DNA from: Pseudoflavitalea rhizosphaerae
Lineage (GTDB): Bacteria; Bacteroidota; Bacteroidia; Chitinophagales; Chitinophagaceae
Reading direction: 5' to 3'
Assembly (NCBI RefSeq): GCF_003991355.1
Contig: NZ_RCSU01000003.1
Coordinates: forward strand, 62,001-126,000
Length of the DNA stretch: 64,000 bases
Below the pieces are notes generated by a model. It did not search any database, had not been told where the DNA came from, and was given only the letters and a program-made list of their open reading frames with translations. Below, piece by piece: positions 1-8,416 of the stretch. The position numbers were made by a program, and so were the translations under genes. The number at the start of each line of letters is the position of its first letter. Within the stretch, counting starts at the first letter, position 1.

Positions 1-353
1 GCCTTCTTTACAGTATGCTCAGCAACCAGCTTCCCAAAGAACAGGTGTACAAGATCATCGGAGACGCTGTACGCATCGAAAAAGAGTTCATCACAGACGC
101 GCTGCCCGTTGACCTCATCGGCATGAACGCCCGCCTCATGCAGCAATACATCGAATTTGTGGCAGACCGCTGGCTCATGGAACTGGGATGTGAAAAGATG
201 TTCAACGCCAACAACCCATTCGACTTTATGGAAATGATCTCACTCGAAGGCAAAACCAACTTCTTCGAAAAACGTGTGGGTGATTACCAGAAAGCCGGTG
301 TAATGGGAGGCAACAAAGAAAACAACTCCTTTTCCCTGGATGAAGATTTCTAA
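1..353 (+). CDS. nrdB: Ribonucleoside-diphosphate reductase small (beta) subunit, C-terminal part
   Basis: The frame is open from base 3, so the gene begins before the window and only about 116 C-terminal residues are visible. The class I beta subunit houses the di-iron/tyrosyl radical cofactor that supplies the radical to NrdA. The visible part has the late helices of the family, including the stretch [15 protein letters not shown] and the NPFDFME segment, and ends in the acidic tail SLDEDF, which in this family docks into the large subunit. nrdA follows after 54 bp in the same direction, the usual order in Bacteroidota being variable but the pairing standard. The iron-ligand region lies outside the window. 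Identity is confident because of the family signature and the neighbour. Confidence 0.93.
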   Translation, partial: LLYSMLSNQLPKEQVYKIIGDAVRIEKEFITDALPVDLIGMNARLMQQYIEFVADRWLMELGCEKMFNANNPFDFMEMISLEGKTNFFEKRVGDYQKAGVMGGNKENNSFSLDEDF

Positions 354-407
354 GCATTACCTCTCATAAACTAACCATACTTACTACCACCATTAATACC
401 TCAGCAC

Positions 408-2795
408 ATGTTTGTAGTTAAAAGGAACGGAAAAAAAGAATCCGTCAAATTCGATAAGATCACGGCACGCGTTGAAAAACTCTGCTATGGTCTGGACAGA
501 CGGTTTGTGAACTCCATCGATGTGGCCAAGAAAGTGATCGAAGGATTATACGATGGCGTTACCACCACAGAACTGGACAATCTCGCTGCAGAGACTGCCG
601 CCTCACTCACCGTGAAGCACCCGGACTATGCACTGCTCGCCAGCCGCATCGCCATCAGCAACCTGCACAAGAATACCATCAAGAGCTTCTCCGATACCAT
701 GAAGCTCCTCTATGAATGCAGGGACGCCAAAGCCGGCAAAGCCGCGCCACTCCTCGCAGACGATGTATGGGCTGTGATACAGCAACACCATGAACTGCTG
801 GACTCCACCATTATCTACGACCGCGATTATGCTTTCGATTACTTTGGTTTCAAAACCCTCGAGAAATCATATCTCCTCAAAGTAGATGGTAAAGTAGCAG
901 AACGCCCGCAGCATATGTACATGCGCGTGGCTCTCGGTATCCACAAACAGGATATCGACGCCGCTATCAAAACCTACCATATGATGAGCGAACGCTGGTT
1001 CACACACGCCACGCCCACCCTCTTCAATGCAGGTACACCCAAACCACAGATGAGCTCCTGCTTCCTCCTCACCATGAAGGACGATAGCATCGACGGCATC
1101 TACGACACCCTCAAACAAACAGCCAAGATCTCCCAGAGCGCTGGTGGTATTGGTCTTTCTATCCATGGCATCCGCGCCACAGGCTCCTATATCGGCGGCA
1201 CCAACGGCACCAGCAACGGCATCATCCCCATGCTGCGTGTATACAACGACACTGCCCGCTACGTAGACCAGGGCGGCGGTAAACGCAAAGGCGCATTCGC
1301 CATCTACCTCGAACCCTGGCATGCAGACGTTTTCGAATTCCTCGACCTCCGTAAGAACCACGGTAAAGAAGAACTCCGCGCACGCGACCTCTTCTATGCC
1401 CTCTGGATCCCTGACCTCTTCATGAAACGTGTGGAAGAGAACGGCGACTGGAGCCTTTTCTGTCCCCACGAAGCGCCCGGCCTCCACGAATGCTGGGGCG
1501 ACGAATTCGAAAAACTGTACAATCAATACGAGCAGGAAAAGCGTATGCGCAGGACCGTTAAAGCGCAGGACCTCTGGTTCGCCATCCTGGACGCACAGAT
1601 CGAAACCGGTACGCCTTACCTGCTGTACAAGGATTCCGCCAACCGAAAATCCAACCAGCAAAACCTCGGCACCATTAAGAGCTCCAACCTCTGCACCGAG
1701 ATCCTGGAATACACCTCTCCCGATGAAGTAGCGGTTTGTAATCTCGCCTCCCTCGCACTGCCCCGCTTTGTGATCGATGGCCAGTTCGATCATAACAAAC
1801 TTTACGAGATCACTTACGAGGCAACAAAGAACCTCAACAAGATCATCGACTATAACTATTACCCTGTAAAGGAAGCTGAGACTTCCAACCTCCGCCACAG
1901 ACCCATCGGTCTTGGTGTTCAGGGCCTGGCCGATGTATTCATCCTGCTCCGCATGCCATTCGAAAGCGATGAAGCCAAACAACTCAACAAAGACATTTTC
2001 GAAACCATCTATTTCGCTGCCATGACCGCCTCCAAGGACCTGGCCAAAGTAGAAGGCGCCTACGAGACCTTTGCCGGCTCACCCGCTTCCAAAGGACAGT
2101 TCCAGTTCGATATGTGGGGTGTTGAACCATCCCTTCGCTGGGACTGGTATAGCCTCAAAGCGGAAGTGATGAAACATGGCGTTCGCAACTCCCTGCTCGT
2201 TGCTCCCATGCCTACTGCATCCACTTCGCAGATCCTCGGCAACAACGAATGCTTCGAGCCCTACACCAGCAATATCTATGTGCGTCGTGTACTGAGCGGA
2301 GAATTCGTGGTAGTGAACAAGCACCTGCTGAAAGACCTCATCGAACTGAACCTTTGGAACGATGACATGAAGAACAGGATCATCGCGCACAATGGGTCCA
2401 TTCAGAAGATCGATGGCATTCCCGATAATATCAAAGAGATCTATAAAACAGTTTGGGAGATCAAACAACGCAACCTGATCGATATGGCAGCCGACCGCGG
2501 CGCTTATATCTGCCAGAGCCAATCCCTCAACCTGTTCGTGGATACGCCCACCAACGGCAAACTCACTTCCATGCACTTCTATGCCTGGAAGCGCGGTCTC
2601 AAAACGGGCATGTACTATCTCCGTACAAAAGCCGCCACTCAGGCCGTTCAGTTCACTGTTGAAAAACAAGGTGGAAAGATGGTGGAGCCGCTCACAGACA
2701 AGCACTCGCTCAAGGTGATCGAAGGCGCCAACGACGTGGAAGCACAGGGCCCCACCTGCACCATGGAAGAAGGCTGCGTTACCTGCAGTGCATAA
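408..2795 (+). CDS. nrdA: Ribonucleoside-diphosphate reductase large (alpha) subunit
   Basis: This 795-residue protein reduces ribonucleoside diphosphates to deoxyribonucleotides with NrdB. An ATP-cone domain occupies roughly residues 1-95 ([17 protein letters not shown] at the start), implying allosteric control by ATP/dATP. The ten-stranded barrel carries the expected cysteines: C218 in MSSCFLL and C444 in AVCNLAS form the redox pair, and C429 in NLCTEI is the position of the thiyl radical. The C-terminus holds three cysteines ([12 protein letters not shown]) that would shuttle electrons from thioredoxin or glutaredoxin. Length is normal for class Ia. The ATG at 408 gives a complete ATP-cone. 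It is probably co-transcribed with nrdB. Confidence 0.97.
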   Translation: MFVVKRNGKKESVKFDKITARVEKLCYGLDRRFVNSIDVAKKVIEGLYDGVTTTELDNLAAETAASLTVKHPDYALLASRIAISNLHKNTIKSFSDTMKLLYECRDAKAGKAAPLLADDVWAVIQQHHELLDSTIIYDRDYAFDYFGFKTLEKSYLLKVDGKVAERPQHMYMRVALGIHKQDIDAAIKTYHMMSERWFTHATPTLFNAGTPKPQMSSCFLLTMKDDSIDGIYDTLKQTAKISQSAGGIGLSIHGIRATGSYIGGTNGTSNGIIPMLRVYNDTARYVDQGGGKRKGAFAIYLEPWHADVFEFLDLRKNHGKEELRARDLFYALWIPDLFMKRVEENGDWSLFCPHEAPGLHECWGDEFEKLYNQYEQEKRMRRTVKAQDLWFAILDAQIETGTPYLLYKDSANRKSNQQNLGTIKSSNLCTEILEYTSPDEVAVCNLASLALPRFVIDGQFDHNKLYEITYEATKNLNKIIDYNYYPVKEAETSNLRHRPIGLGVQGLADVFILLRMPFESDEAKQLNKDIFETIYFAAMTASKDLAKVEGAYETFAGSPASKGQFQFDMWGVEPSLRWDWYSLKAEVMKHGVRNSLLVAPMPTASTSQILGNNECFEPYTSNIYVRRVLSGEFVVVNKHLLKDLIELNLWNDDMKNRIIAHNGSIQKIDGIPDNIKEIYKTVWEIKQRNLIDMAADRGAYICQSQSLNLFVDTPTNGKLTSMHFYAWKRGLKTGMYYLRTKAATQAVQFTVEKQGGKMVEPLTDKHSLKVIEGANDVEAQGPTCTMEEGCVTCSA

Positions 2796-2821
2796 CACTT
2801 AGTTATTTATCATCGACCCAT

Positions 2822-2855
2822 ACCCGTCATTGGCGCTTGCTGGTGGCGGGTTTCC
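2822..2855 (+). terminator. Likely terminator after nrdA
   Basis: Twelve-base arms at 2822-2833 and 2840-2851 can pair throughout if G-T pairs are allowed, closing a 6-base loop. They are followed by a T-rich stretch (tttccttt). It lies 27 bases after the nrdA stop. The stem has several wobble pairs, so strength is uncertain. Confidence 0.5.
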
Positions 2856-2865
2856 TTTATGTCTG

Positions 2866-3422
2866 GCCGTGCAAAAGCTGGAGGTGCAAAAGCTGGTATG
2901 ATCACCGGCTGGAAAACAAACCGGCGCGGGAGAATGTTAGATGAGCGGTTGTGCATGGGAGTGAGCTTTGGGGCAGAGCCGGGCTTCTTCGCTTATGTTT
3001 TCAAGGCCGGCTTATCATACCAGCGTTTTGCACATCACGATGCACAGGGCTAAGCCGTAAGGAAACCCAACTTTGCAATCTGAGATGATTTGCTACAGGA
3101 TAAAATTAATGCGCATCAGATAGTCGGCGCAGCAGGCTTGATGATTTGCATAAGGAACCAGTTGAAGGCGCGATGAAGAAAATTGTGAAAATTCTGTGGG
3201 CACTTCATTGTAAGATGGCCTCCATTGCTGCTTTACGGCCCAGCCCTGTGCATCTTGCTGCGCAAAACGCTGGTATGATAAGCCGGCCTTGAAAACATAA
3301 GCGATGAATCTCAATAGAATTACCACCGTTCCATCTCACCAATCAAAAGCCCAATAGATCCCCACAAGCGCTGGTTTGTTTTCCAGCCGGTGATCATACC
3401 AGCTTTTGCGCTCACAGCTTTT
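2866..3422. repeat. Nested inverted-repeat block (two MITE-like units in opposite orientation)
   Basis: The 660-bp gap between nrdA and the ABC gene has no convincing gene and is built from inverted repeats. Outer arms at 2886-2927 and 3368-3409 are 42 bp with one mismatch. Inner arms at 2989-3031 and 3262-3304 are 43 bp and perfect, and similarity extends to about 2986-3060 and 3233-3307. The outer and inner arms are themselves diverged versions of one motif (GCAAAA-GCTGGTATGAT...CCGGC...GAAAACA), ordered +, -, +, -. This can be read as two units of about 150 bp, each with terminal inverted repeats, facing each other. Short tandem motifs (GTGCAAAAGCTGG at 2870 and 2885; AGCTTTTGCGCT near 3401 and 3416) mark both outer ends. 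There is no transposase. Open frames here on both strands are by-products of the repeats. Confidence 0.8.
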
Positions 3423-3455
3423 GCGCTACAAAGAAGTTCACAAGGAAGAGCATAA

Positions 3456-4391
3456 TTATTTGAGGCCTTCAACGGGGCTCACAGTAACGATATCGCCTTC
3501 TTCAATGGTGAGGTTCATCATGCGCGAAGTGAACATGCGCGTATCCGTGTATACTTCAACGTCATAGTAGCTGCCGCAGAAGATGATATGCTGCACTGTG
3601 CCTTTTACATCACTGATATGCTTGCGGGAAAGCACCAGGTCTTCAGGACGAACGATGCGCTGAACGCCGTTCTTGTCTTCCCATACATTGTATTTGCCGA
3701 GGAGGCCGGCTGCATAATTGTCTACAGGATGACGGTATACTTCTTTGGGCATGCCATGCTGGATGATGCGGCCATCACGCATAAGCAGGATCTCATCGGC
3801 CCAGCTGAGCGCATCAACGGGATCATGCGTTACCATGATGATACTGATCTTCAACTGCTCACTGATATCTTCGATGATGGCTTTCAGCAGTTGCTTGTGG
3901 ATCATGTCTGTATTGGAATAGGGCTCATCCAGCAGAAGCAGGCCCGGGGAGCCGATCAGCAGGCGGGCAATGGCAATACGTTGCTGCTCGCCACCGGAAA
4001 GCTGGTCCGTTCTGCGTTTCAGCAGGTGCGTGATCCGGCAGATCTGGAACAATTGTTCGGCGGAACGTTGCGTGAGTTTGTTGGCATATTCCAGCACCTG
4101 CTCCACGCGGAGATAATGAGGCAGTTCAAATTGCTGGGAGAGATAAGCGATCTTGGGATGACCGGGGATCAGCTGGTCGTTGGGACCGGGAACTTTTTTG
4201 CCATCGTAGATCACTTCTCCGGCATCCTGTTGCGCCAGCCCGGCAATGATGCGCAGCAGCGTGGACTTCCCGGAGCCCGTTTCGCCGGCGATGGCGATCT
4301 GCTGATACCATTGCTGACTGAAACTGACGTCCTTCAATTCAAAGCCTCTTTCGTTCTTCTTGTGAATGCCGGATACCTGGAGTAAAACCAT
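3456..4391 (-). CDS. ABC transporter ATP-binding protein, permease partner not present
   Basis: A 311-residue ABC ATPase. Walker A is GETGSGKST at residues 36-44, the Q-loop is near 84-87 (LSQQ), the signature LSGGE is at 131-135, Walker B LLLLDE ends at D155-E156 and the switch histidine is H189. After about residue 225 there is a beta-rich tail ([11 protein letters not shown]...) resembling the TOBE-like domains of ATPases for iron, sulfate or polyamine importers. No permease or binding protein is adjacent, so the substrate cannot be named. It starts 18 bp after the receiver-CRP gene on the same strand, so the two are probably one transcript. That link suggests, but does not show, a role in respiration or metal supply. 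Confidence 0.85.
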   Translation of the reverse strand: MVLLQVSGIHKKNERGFELKDVSFSQQWYQQIAIAGETGSGKSTLLRIIAGLAQQDAGEVIYDGKKVPGPNDQLIPGHPKIAYLSQQFELPHYLRVEQVLEYANKLTQRSAEQLFQICRITHLLKRRTDQLSGGEQQRIAIARLLIGSPGLLLLDEPYSNTDMIHKQLLKAIIEDISEQLKISIIMVTHDPVDALSWADEILLMRDGRIIQHGMPKEVYRHPVDNYAAGLLGKYNVWEDKNGVQRIVRPEDLVLSRKHISDVKGTVQHIIFCGSYYDVEVYTDTRMFTSRMMNLTIEEGDIVTVSPVEGLK

Positions 4392-4409
4392 GCGGCAAAA
4401 ATATAATTT

Positions 4410-5465
4410 TTAGAACAAGAGGTTGCGGAGTTTTTCGGCCTGCAGGATCCTGATCTTTCCTTCGCGGATCTCGATCAGCTTTTCCGATTTGAAGTCGCTC
4501 AGCGTGCGGATCAGGCTTTCGGTGGCCGTGCCTACATATTGAGCTATGTCTTCACGGGGGATATCGATGGCCTGCTGATCAGCATTGAGATTGAATTTCT
4601 GCTGGATGTCCACCAGCGCTTTGGCAACCCGCTTGCGCAGGGAGTCGTAGGCCAGTCGGAGCAGGCGTTCTTCTTTTTCTTTCACATCACGGGAGATCAG
4701 TTTGATGAAGCGGGTGGCGATATTCATATCATTGAATACGGCAGTAACGAAATCTTCCCTGGGGATCATTACCACTTCCGCTTCTTCCAGTACTTCGGCC
4801 GTGTCATCATAGCTGGAGTTTTCCAGCAGGGCCACATGGCCAAGATAATCGCCGGCGCTGTAGAGATTGGTGATATATTCTTTTCCATCTTCATGTATGC
4901 GGAAAGTTTTGATTTTTCCACTTTTCAGATGATAGAGGAATTTTGGACGCTTGCCTTCGTGGTAAACGATACTTTTTTTGGGGATCCGATCGCTGTCGTA
5001 TTCGTTGGGATCGAGGGTGAAGAGGCCTGAGCCTTTCAGTTCTTTCAGGAGTTCGTTGGCGCCCTGTTCGCCTTGCGCATATTGGGCCTGGATGATATTG
5101 AGTTTTTTCAGCCGGATCTCGATGGCCTTCAGCAATTCGATATCATCGAAGGGCTTGGTGATATAATCATCGGCGCCCAGTTCCATTCCTTTGCGGAAAT
5201 CACCGCGCTCCGTTTTGGCAGTGAGGAAGATGAACGGGATATTTTCAGTTTCCGGTCTGTTCTTCAGCAGGTGGAGTACACCGTAGCCGTCCAGTTCGGG
5301 CATCATGATATCGCATACAATGAGATCAGGCTTTTCGCGGCCTGCGATCTCAACGCCACGCTTGCCATTTTCCGCAGTGTAGGTCTGGTAGCCAGCCAGT
5401 GTCAGGATCTCGGCCGTGTTCTCGCGAATCTCCGTATTATCATCAATTACCAATATCGTTTTCAT
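4410..5465 (-). CDS. Response regulator fused to a CRP/FNR-type DNA-binding protein
   Basis: The 351-residue protein has three parts. Residues 1-120 are a CheY-like receiver with acidic residues D8-D9, phospho-acceptor D52, T82 and K104 all present. Residues about 150-250 form a cyclic-nucleotide-binding-like beta-roll (EGKRPKFLYHLKSGKIK, SAGDYLGHVALLE). Residues about 265-345 are a Crp-type winged helix. The recognition helix reads TATESLIRTLSDF: E316 and R320 match the Glu and Arg with which CRP and FNR contact the GA/TC of their half-sites, and I319 replaces the Ser of FNR. No cysteine cluster for an FNR-type [4Fe-4S] centre is present, so input is likely phosphorylation. It diverges from ccoI, with an FNR-like site between them. 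Probable job: controlling the cbb3 genes; this is inferred from position. Confidence 0.88.
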   Translation of the reverse strand: MKTILVIDDNTEIRENTAEILTLAGYQTYTAENGKRGVEIAGREKPDLIVCDIMMPELDGYGVLHLLKNRPETENIPFIFLTAKTERGDFRKGMELGADDYITKPFDDIELLKAIEIRLKKLNIIQAQYAQGEQGANELLKELKGSGLFTLDPNEYDSDRIPKKSIVYHEGKRPKFLYHLKSGKIKTFRIHEDGKEYITNLYSAGDYLGHVALLENSSYDDTAEVLEEAEVVMIPREDFVTAVFNDMNIATRFIKLISRDVKEKEERLLRLAYDSLRKRVAKALVDIQQKFNLNADQQAIDIPREDIAQYVGTATESLIRTLSDFKSEKLIEIREGKIRILQAEKLRNLLF

Positions 5466-5506
5466 GAGGCTAAAATTACTACATAACCGCTATCATATAC
5501 TATATA

Positions 5507-5518
5507 TGACAAAAATCA
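5507..5518. promoter_or_regulatory. FNR-like site (imperfect) between the regulator gene and ccoI
   Basis: The bases read TGAC-AAAA-ATCA, one change from the TGAT-N4-ATCA core of FNR sites. It lies in the divergent promoter region, 72 bases before the ccoI ATG. A sequence resembling the Bacteroidota -7 box (TACTTTAG, last bases off) is at 5564-5571, which would put the site near -64. Both genes could be controlled from here. Confidence 0.45.
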
Positions 5519-5589
5519 GGATTTTAGGTGAGTGGGATCAAAGATCAGCTACTGATGCGCTCCTACTTTAGCAGCGCTAAATCCCAGGC

Positions 5590-7986
5590 ATGGCAACAAC
5601 AGTAACCGGTTCACAGATCGTTTGTTATCACTGCGGCGAAACCTGCGCCAATGAAAAGATCATGGCAGACAATAAACCTTTCTGCTGTGAAGGCTGCAGG
5701 ATGGTGTTCCGGTTGCTCAACCAAAATGGTCTTTGTGAATATTACGATCTCAATCAGCAACCCGGCGCCAATCAGCGCATCCAGTCGCGGCAAGATAAAT
5801 TCGCCTTCCTGGAAGATGAAAAGATAAAACAGCAACTGATCAGTTTTGAAGATGAAAAACAAACACATGTTACATTCTATCTTCCCCAGATCCACTGCAG
5901 CAGCTGCCTCTATCTCCTGGAGAACCTGCACAAACTCAATGATGGCATCATCTCCGCCCGCGTAAATTTCACCAGGAAGGAAGTGAGTATCGTTTACGAC
6001 CAGCGCCTTGTAAATCTCCGCGAAACAGCGGAACTGCTCAATAATATAGGATACGAACCGTATATCAGCTTACATGATCTGCAACACCAGCCACCCCGGA
6101 TAAAAAAAAGAATGATCTATCAACTGGGTGTGGCCGGTTTCTCTTTCGCCAATATCATGCTGCTCAGTTTCCCGGAATACCTGGGACTGGAAGACGCTGA
6201 AAGAAGCCTCCAGCAGGTGTTCCGCACACTCAACCTGGTCCTGGCCCTGCCGGTCTTCTTTTTCAGCGCACAACCTTTTTTTGCTGCTGCGTGGAGCGGC
6301 ATCAAACACCGTTTCCTCAATATCGATGCGCCAATTGCACTGGCTGTGCTGGTTACATTCGTTAGAAGTATATACGAAGTGATCAGCGGCACCGGGGCAG
6401 GCTATTTCGACTCCATGAGCGGCATCGTTTTCTTTATGCTGCTGGGCAGGATCTTGCAAGACAAAACTTATCAGCAACTGAGCTTCGAACGCGATTACAC
6501 CTCTTATTTTCCCATAGCCGTCACCGTTATCAAGGACGGTAAAGAGGTCCCCACGTCCCTCCCCGATATCAAACCCGGCGATACCCTGCTGATCCATTCA
6601 CAGGAGTTGATCCCTGCCGATGGCATCCTCACCAAAGGCAAGGCAGCCGTGGATTACAGCTTTGTGACAGGAGAATCCATTCCTGTTCAGAAAGAGATGG
6701 GCGAGCTCCTCTATGCAGGCGGCAAGCAAACCGGCAATGCCATCGAACTGCTGGTGATCAAGGAAGTGGCGCAGGGTTATCTCACCAAACTCTGGCTCCG
6801 GGATGAATTCAAACAGTCGTCCCGTGAAAAAGGCGTTTCCTTTGTACACCTGCTGAGCAGGTGGTTCACGGTGATCGTTTTCAGCATTGCAGCGCTGGCG
6901 GCCATCTATTGGGGTGTTACCGATAGCAGCAAACTGTGGAATGTGATCACTGCTGTGCTGATAGTGGCCTGTCCATGTGCTTTATTACTCAGCAACAGTT
7001 TCACCAACGGGAATGTATTGAGGATCCTCGGACGCAATCGCTTTTACCTGCGCGGCGCACAGGCCATCGAAGAGATCGCCAACGCCAACAGTATCGTTTT
7101 CGATAAAACAGGAACGCTTACCACCACCCGCGAACAGGATGTGGAATACGAAGGAAGGCCATTATCACTGGCTTTGCAACAGGCTGTGACGGCCCTTGCC
7201 GCACAAAGCATTCACCCGCTGAGCAAGGCCATTGCACAATACTTCAATGTCAAAAGCAATATGCGTGTGGAAGGATTCAGGGAAGTGCCTGGAAAAGGTG
7301 TGGAAGCTTACGTGAATGCACAAATGATCACACTGGGTTCATCAAAACATGTGACCGGTATGCCTGAAAAAGAGAATACCGGCTCTTCCGTTTTTCTTGC
7401 GGTGGACGGTGAGTTCTACGGATTCTTCCGTGTGAGGAACCGTTATCGCGAATGTGTTCCCCAACTGGTACAGGAACTGGGCAAGCACCATAAACTCTCA
7501 GTACTCTCCGGCGACAACAGCGCTGAACGCCCTTATCTGCAACAGCTGATGGGCGAAGAGGCGCTGTTGCTTTTCCGGCAACAACCGGAAGACAAACTGA
7601 ACTTCATTCACCAGCAACAACTCAAAGGAAATACCGTAATGATGATCGGCGACGGCCTCAACGATGCCGGCGCACTTCGCCAGAGCAATGTGGGCATCGC
7701 CATCACGGAAGACAGCAATAATTTCACACCCGCCAGCGATGCCATCCTCGAAGCAGCGCAGTTGCCCAAACTCCCGCTCTTCATCAGGCTTTGCCGGGCC
7801 AATAAAAATATTGTGATCGCCAGCTTTGTACTGAGCATTCTGTACAATATCATCGGTATCTTCTTTGCCGTTCAGGGTGTACTTTCTCCATTGATCGCGG
7901 CTATCCTCATGCCCGCCAGCAGTCTGAGCATCGTTACGCTCACTTTCGGTTGTAGTAACCTGTTAGCCCAACGCTGGAAGCTGTAA
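5590..7986 (+). CDS. ccoI: Copper-type P1B ATPase for cbb3 oxidase assembly
   Basis: A 798-residue heavy-metal P-type ATPase of the CcoI/FixI branch, which moves copper across the membrane for the binuclear centre of cbb3 oxidase. The N-terminus has the cysteine-rich domain typical of this branch (CYHCGETC at 12-19, CCEGC at 32-36), then a heavy-metal-associated domain with C103-S-S-C106. Eight membrane helices are expected; the ion-site helix carries CPC (VACPCALLLS). Further motifs are TGES (actuator), DKTGT (phosphorylated Asp), HP (IHPLSKAI) and GDGLND. It is followed by palindromic element copy 1 and then ccoS, so the order is fixI-fixS-fixNO-Q-P-G-H. Assignment as CcoI rather than a general copper exporter rests on the N-terminal domain and context. 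Confidence 0.93.
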   Translation: MATTVTGSQIVCYHCGETCANEKIMADNKPFCCEGCRMVFRLLNQNGLCEYYDLNQQPGANQRIQSRQDKFAFLEDEKIKQQLISFEDEKQTHVTFYLPQIHCSSCLYLLENLHKLNDGIISARVNFTRKEVSIVYDQRLVNLRETAELLNNIGYEPYISLHDLQHQPPRIKKRMIYQLGVAGFSFANIMLLSFPEYLGLEDAERSLQQVFRTLNLVLALPVFFFSAQPFFAAAWSGIKHRFLNIDAPIALAVLVTFVRSIYEVISGTGAGYFDSMSGIVFFMLLGRILQDKTYQQLSFERDYTSYFPIAVTVIKDGKEVPTSLPDIKPGDTLLIHSQELIPADGILTKGKAAVDYSFVTGESIPVQKEMGELLYAGGKQTGNAIELLVIKEVAQGYLTKLWLRDEFKQSSREKGVSFVHLLSRWFTVIVFSIAALAAIYWGVTDSSKLWNVITAVLIVACPCALLLSNSFTNGNVLRILGRNRFYLRGAQAIEEIANANSIVFDKTGTLTTTREQDVEYEGRPLSLALQQAVTALAAQSIHPLSKAIAQYFNVKSNMRVEGFREVPGKGVEAYVNAQMITLGSSKHVTGMPEKENTGSSVFLAVDGEFYGFFRVRNRYRECVPQLVQELGKHHKLSVLSGDNSAERPYLQQLMGEEALLLFRQQPEDKLNFIHQQQLKGNTVMMIGDGLNDAGALRQSNVGIAITEDSNNFTPASDAILEAAQLPKLPLFIRLCRANKNIVIASFVLSILYNIIGIFFAVQGVLSPLIAAILMPASSLSIVTLTFGCSNLLAQRWKL

Positions 7987-7995
7987 TTACTCAGC

Positions 7996-8113
7996 GTGTG
8001 GCCAGTCGCTCGCCTCTGGCGAGTGCCTTCTGTTTGTTCGCCTCCGGCGAACACCGCGTCGCCGGAGGCGACTAAATAAAAGTCACTCGCCAGAGGCGAG
8101 TGACTGGCCACAC
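7996..8113 (+). repeat. Palindromic intergenic element, copy 1 (forward)
   Basis: Thirty-base arms at 7996-8025 and 8084-8113 pair with a single G-T mismatch. Each arm contains its own small hairpin (CTCGCC-tct-GGCGAG). Between the arms are two more hairpins, GTTCGCC-tcc-GGCGAAC and GTCGCC-gga-GGCGAC, so the whole can fold as a cruciform or cloverleaf. It lies 9 bases after the ccoI stop and before the ccoS promoter. Near-identical elements occur at 14565, 41779 and 51036. No gene is encoded. Confidence 0.93.
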
Positions 8114-8133
8114 ACTGATAGTTTCATCACACC

Positions 8134-8145
8134 TGATTAGAATCA
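8134..8145. promoter_or_regulatory. FNR-like site upstream of ccoS-ccoNOQP
   Basis: The bases TGAT-TAGA-ATCA match the core of an FNR-type inverted repeat exactly (full consensus TTGAT-N4-ATCAA; the flanking bases here are C and T). A perfect TAnnTTTG -7 box, TACTTTTG, is at 8191-8198, 18 bases before the ccoS ATG. That places the centre of the site near -64, close to the -61.5 of class I activation. The receiver-CRP fusion at 4410-5465 is the obvious candidate binder. Confidence 0.65.
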
Positions 8146-8190
8146 TTTTGTCATATAAGTGTAATCATTTCCCGCTCATCCCCGCACTGG

Positions 8191-8198
8191 TACTTTTG
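8191..8198 (+). promoter_or_regulatory. Bacteroidota-type -7 promoter box for ccoS and downstream genes
   Basis: TACTTTTG fits the TAnnTTTG consensus of the primary sigma factor in Bacteroidota exactly. It lies in the gap between palindromic element copy 1 and ccoS. No clear -33 TTTG was found at the expected distance, which would fit a promoter that needs an activator such as the FNR-like protein bound at 8134-8145. Confidence 0.5.
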
Positions 8199-8215
8199 AC
8201 CATCAATCCGACAAT

Positions 8216-8380
8216 ATGAGTGTGATCATAATCCTAATCATCGCCAGCGTTAGTATCGCAGCAGTATTTCTGGCAGCCTTTTGCTGGAGTGTAAAAGACA
8301 AACAATACGATGATGAGTTCTCCCCCCCACTACGTATACTCTTCGACGATAAACCTCCAACAGATTCCGAAAAACTATAA
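8216..8380 (+). CDS. ccoS: cbb3 oxidase maturation protein CcoS
   Basis: A 54-residue protein starting at ATG 8216. It has one N-terminal membrane helix (VIIILIIASVSIAAVFLAAF) followed by the CcoS/FixS hallmark: a Trp shortly after the helix (FCWSVKDKQYDDE) and then PPLRILFDD. CcoS is needed for cofactor insertion into cbb3 oxidase, acting with the copper ATPase CcoI. It sits between ccoI and ccoNO, as expected for this operon. Short length is normal for the family. Confidence 0.92.
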   Translation: MSVIIILIIASVSIAAVFLAAFCWSVKDKQYDDEFSPPLRILFDDKPPTDSEKL

Positions 8381-8416
8381 AAAAAACAGCCTCTCAGATC
8401 CTGAAACTAAATTGTT

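Noticed and set aside
867-1982. 371-residue open frame opposite nrdA
   Set aside because: It lies wholly inside nrdA on the other strand, has no recognisable domain and follows from codon bias in the sense gene.
2859-3326. Two open frames on opposite strands sharing a 15-residue peptide
   Set aside because: The shared peptide comes from the two arms of the inverted repeat. Neither frame has a plausible start region or any family match.
2866-3422. CRISPR array or phage attachment site
   Set aside because: Repeats alternate in orientation, with no regular spacers, cas genes, integrase or tRNA nearby.
7872-8111. Open frame reading through palindromic element copy 1 (LASDFYLVASGDAVFAGGEQ)
   Set aside because: The same peptide arises from copies 2 and 3 only because they share DNA. 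It overlaps ccoI on the opposite strand, so it is not a protein family.
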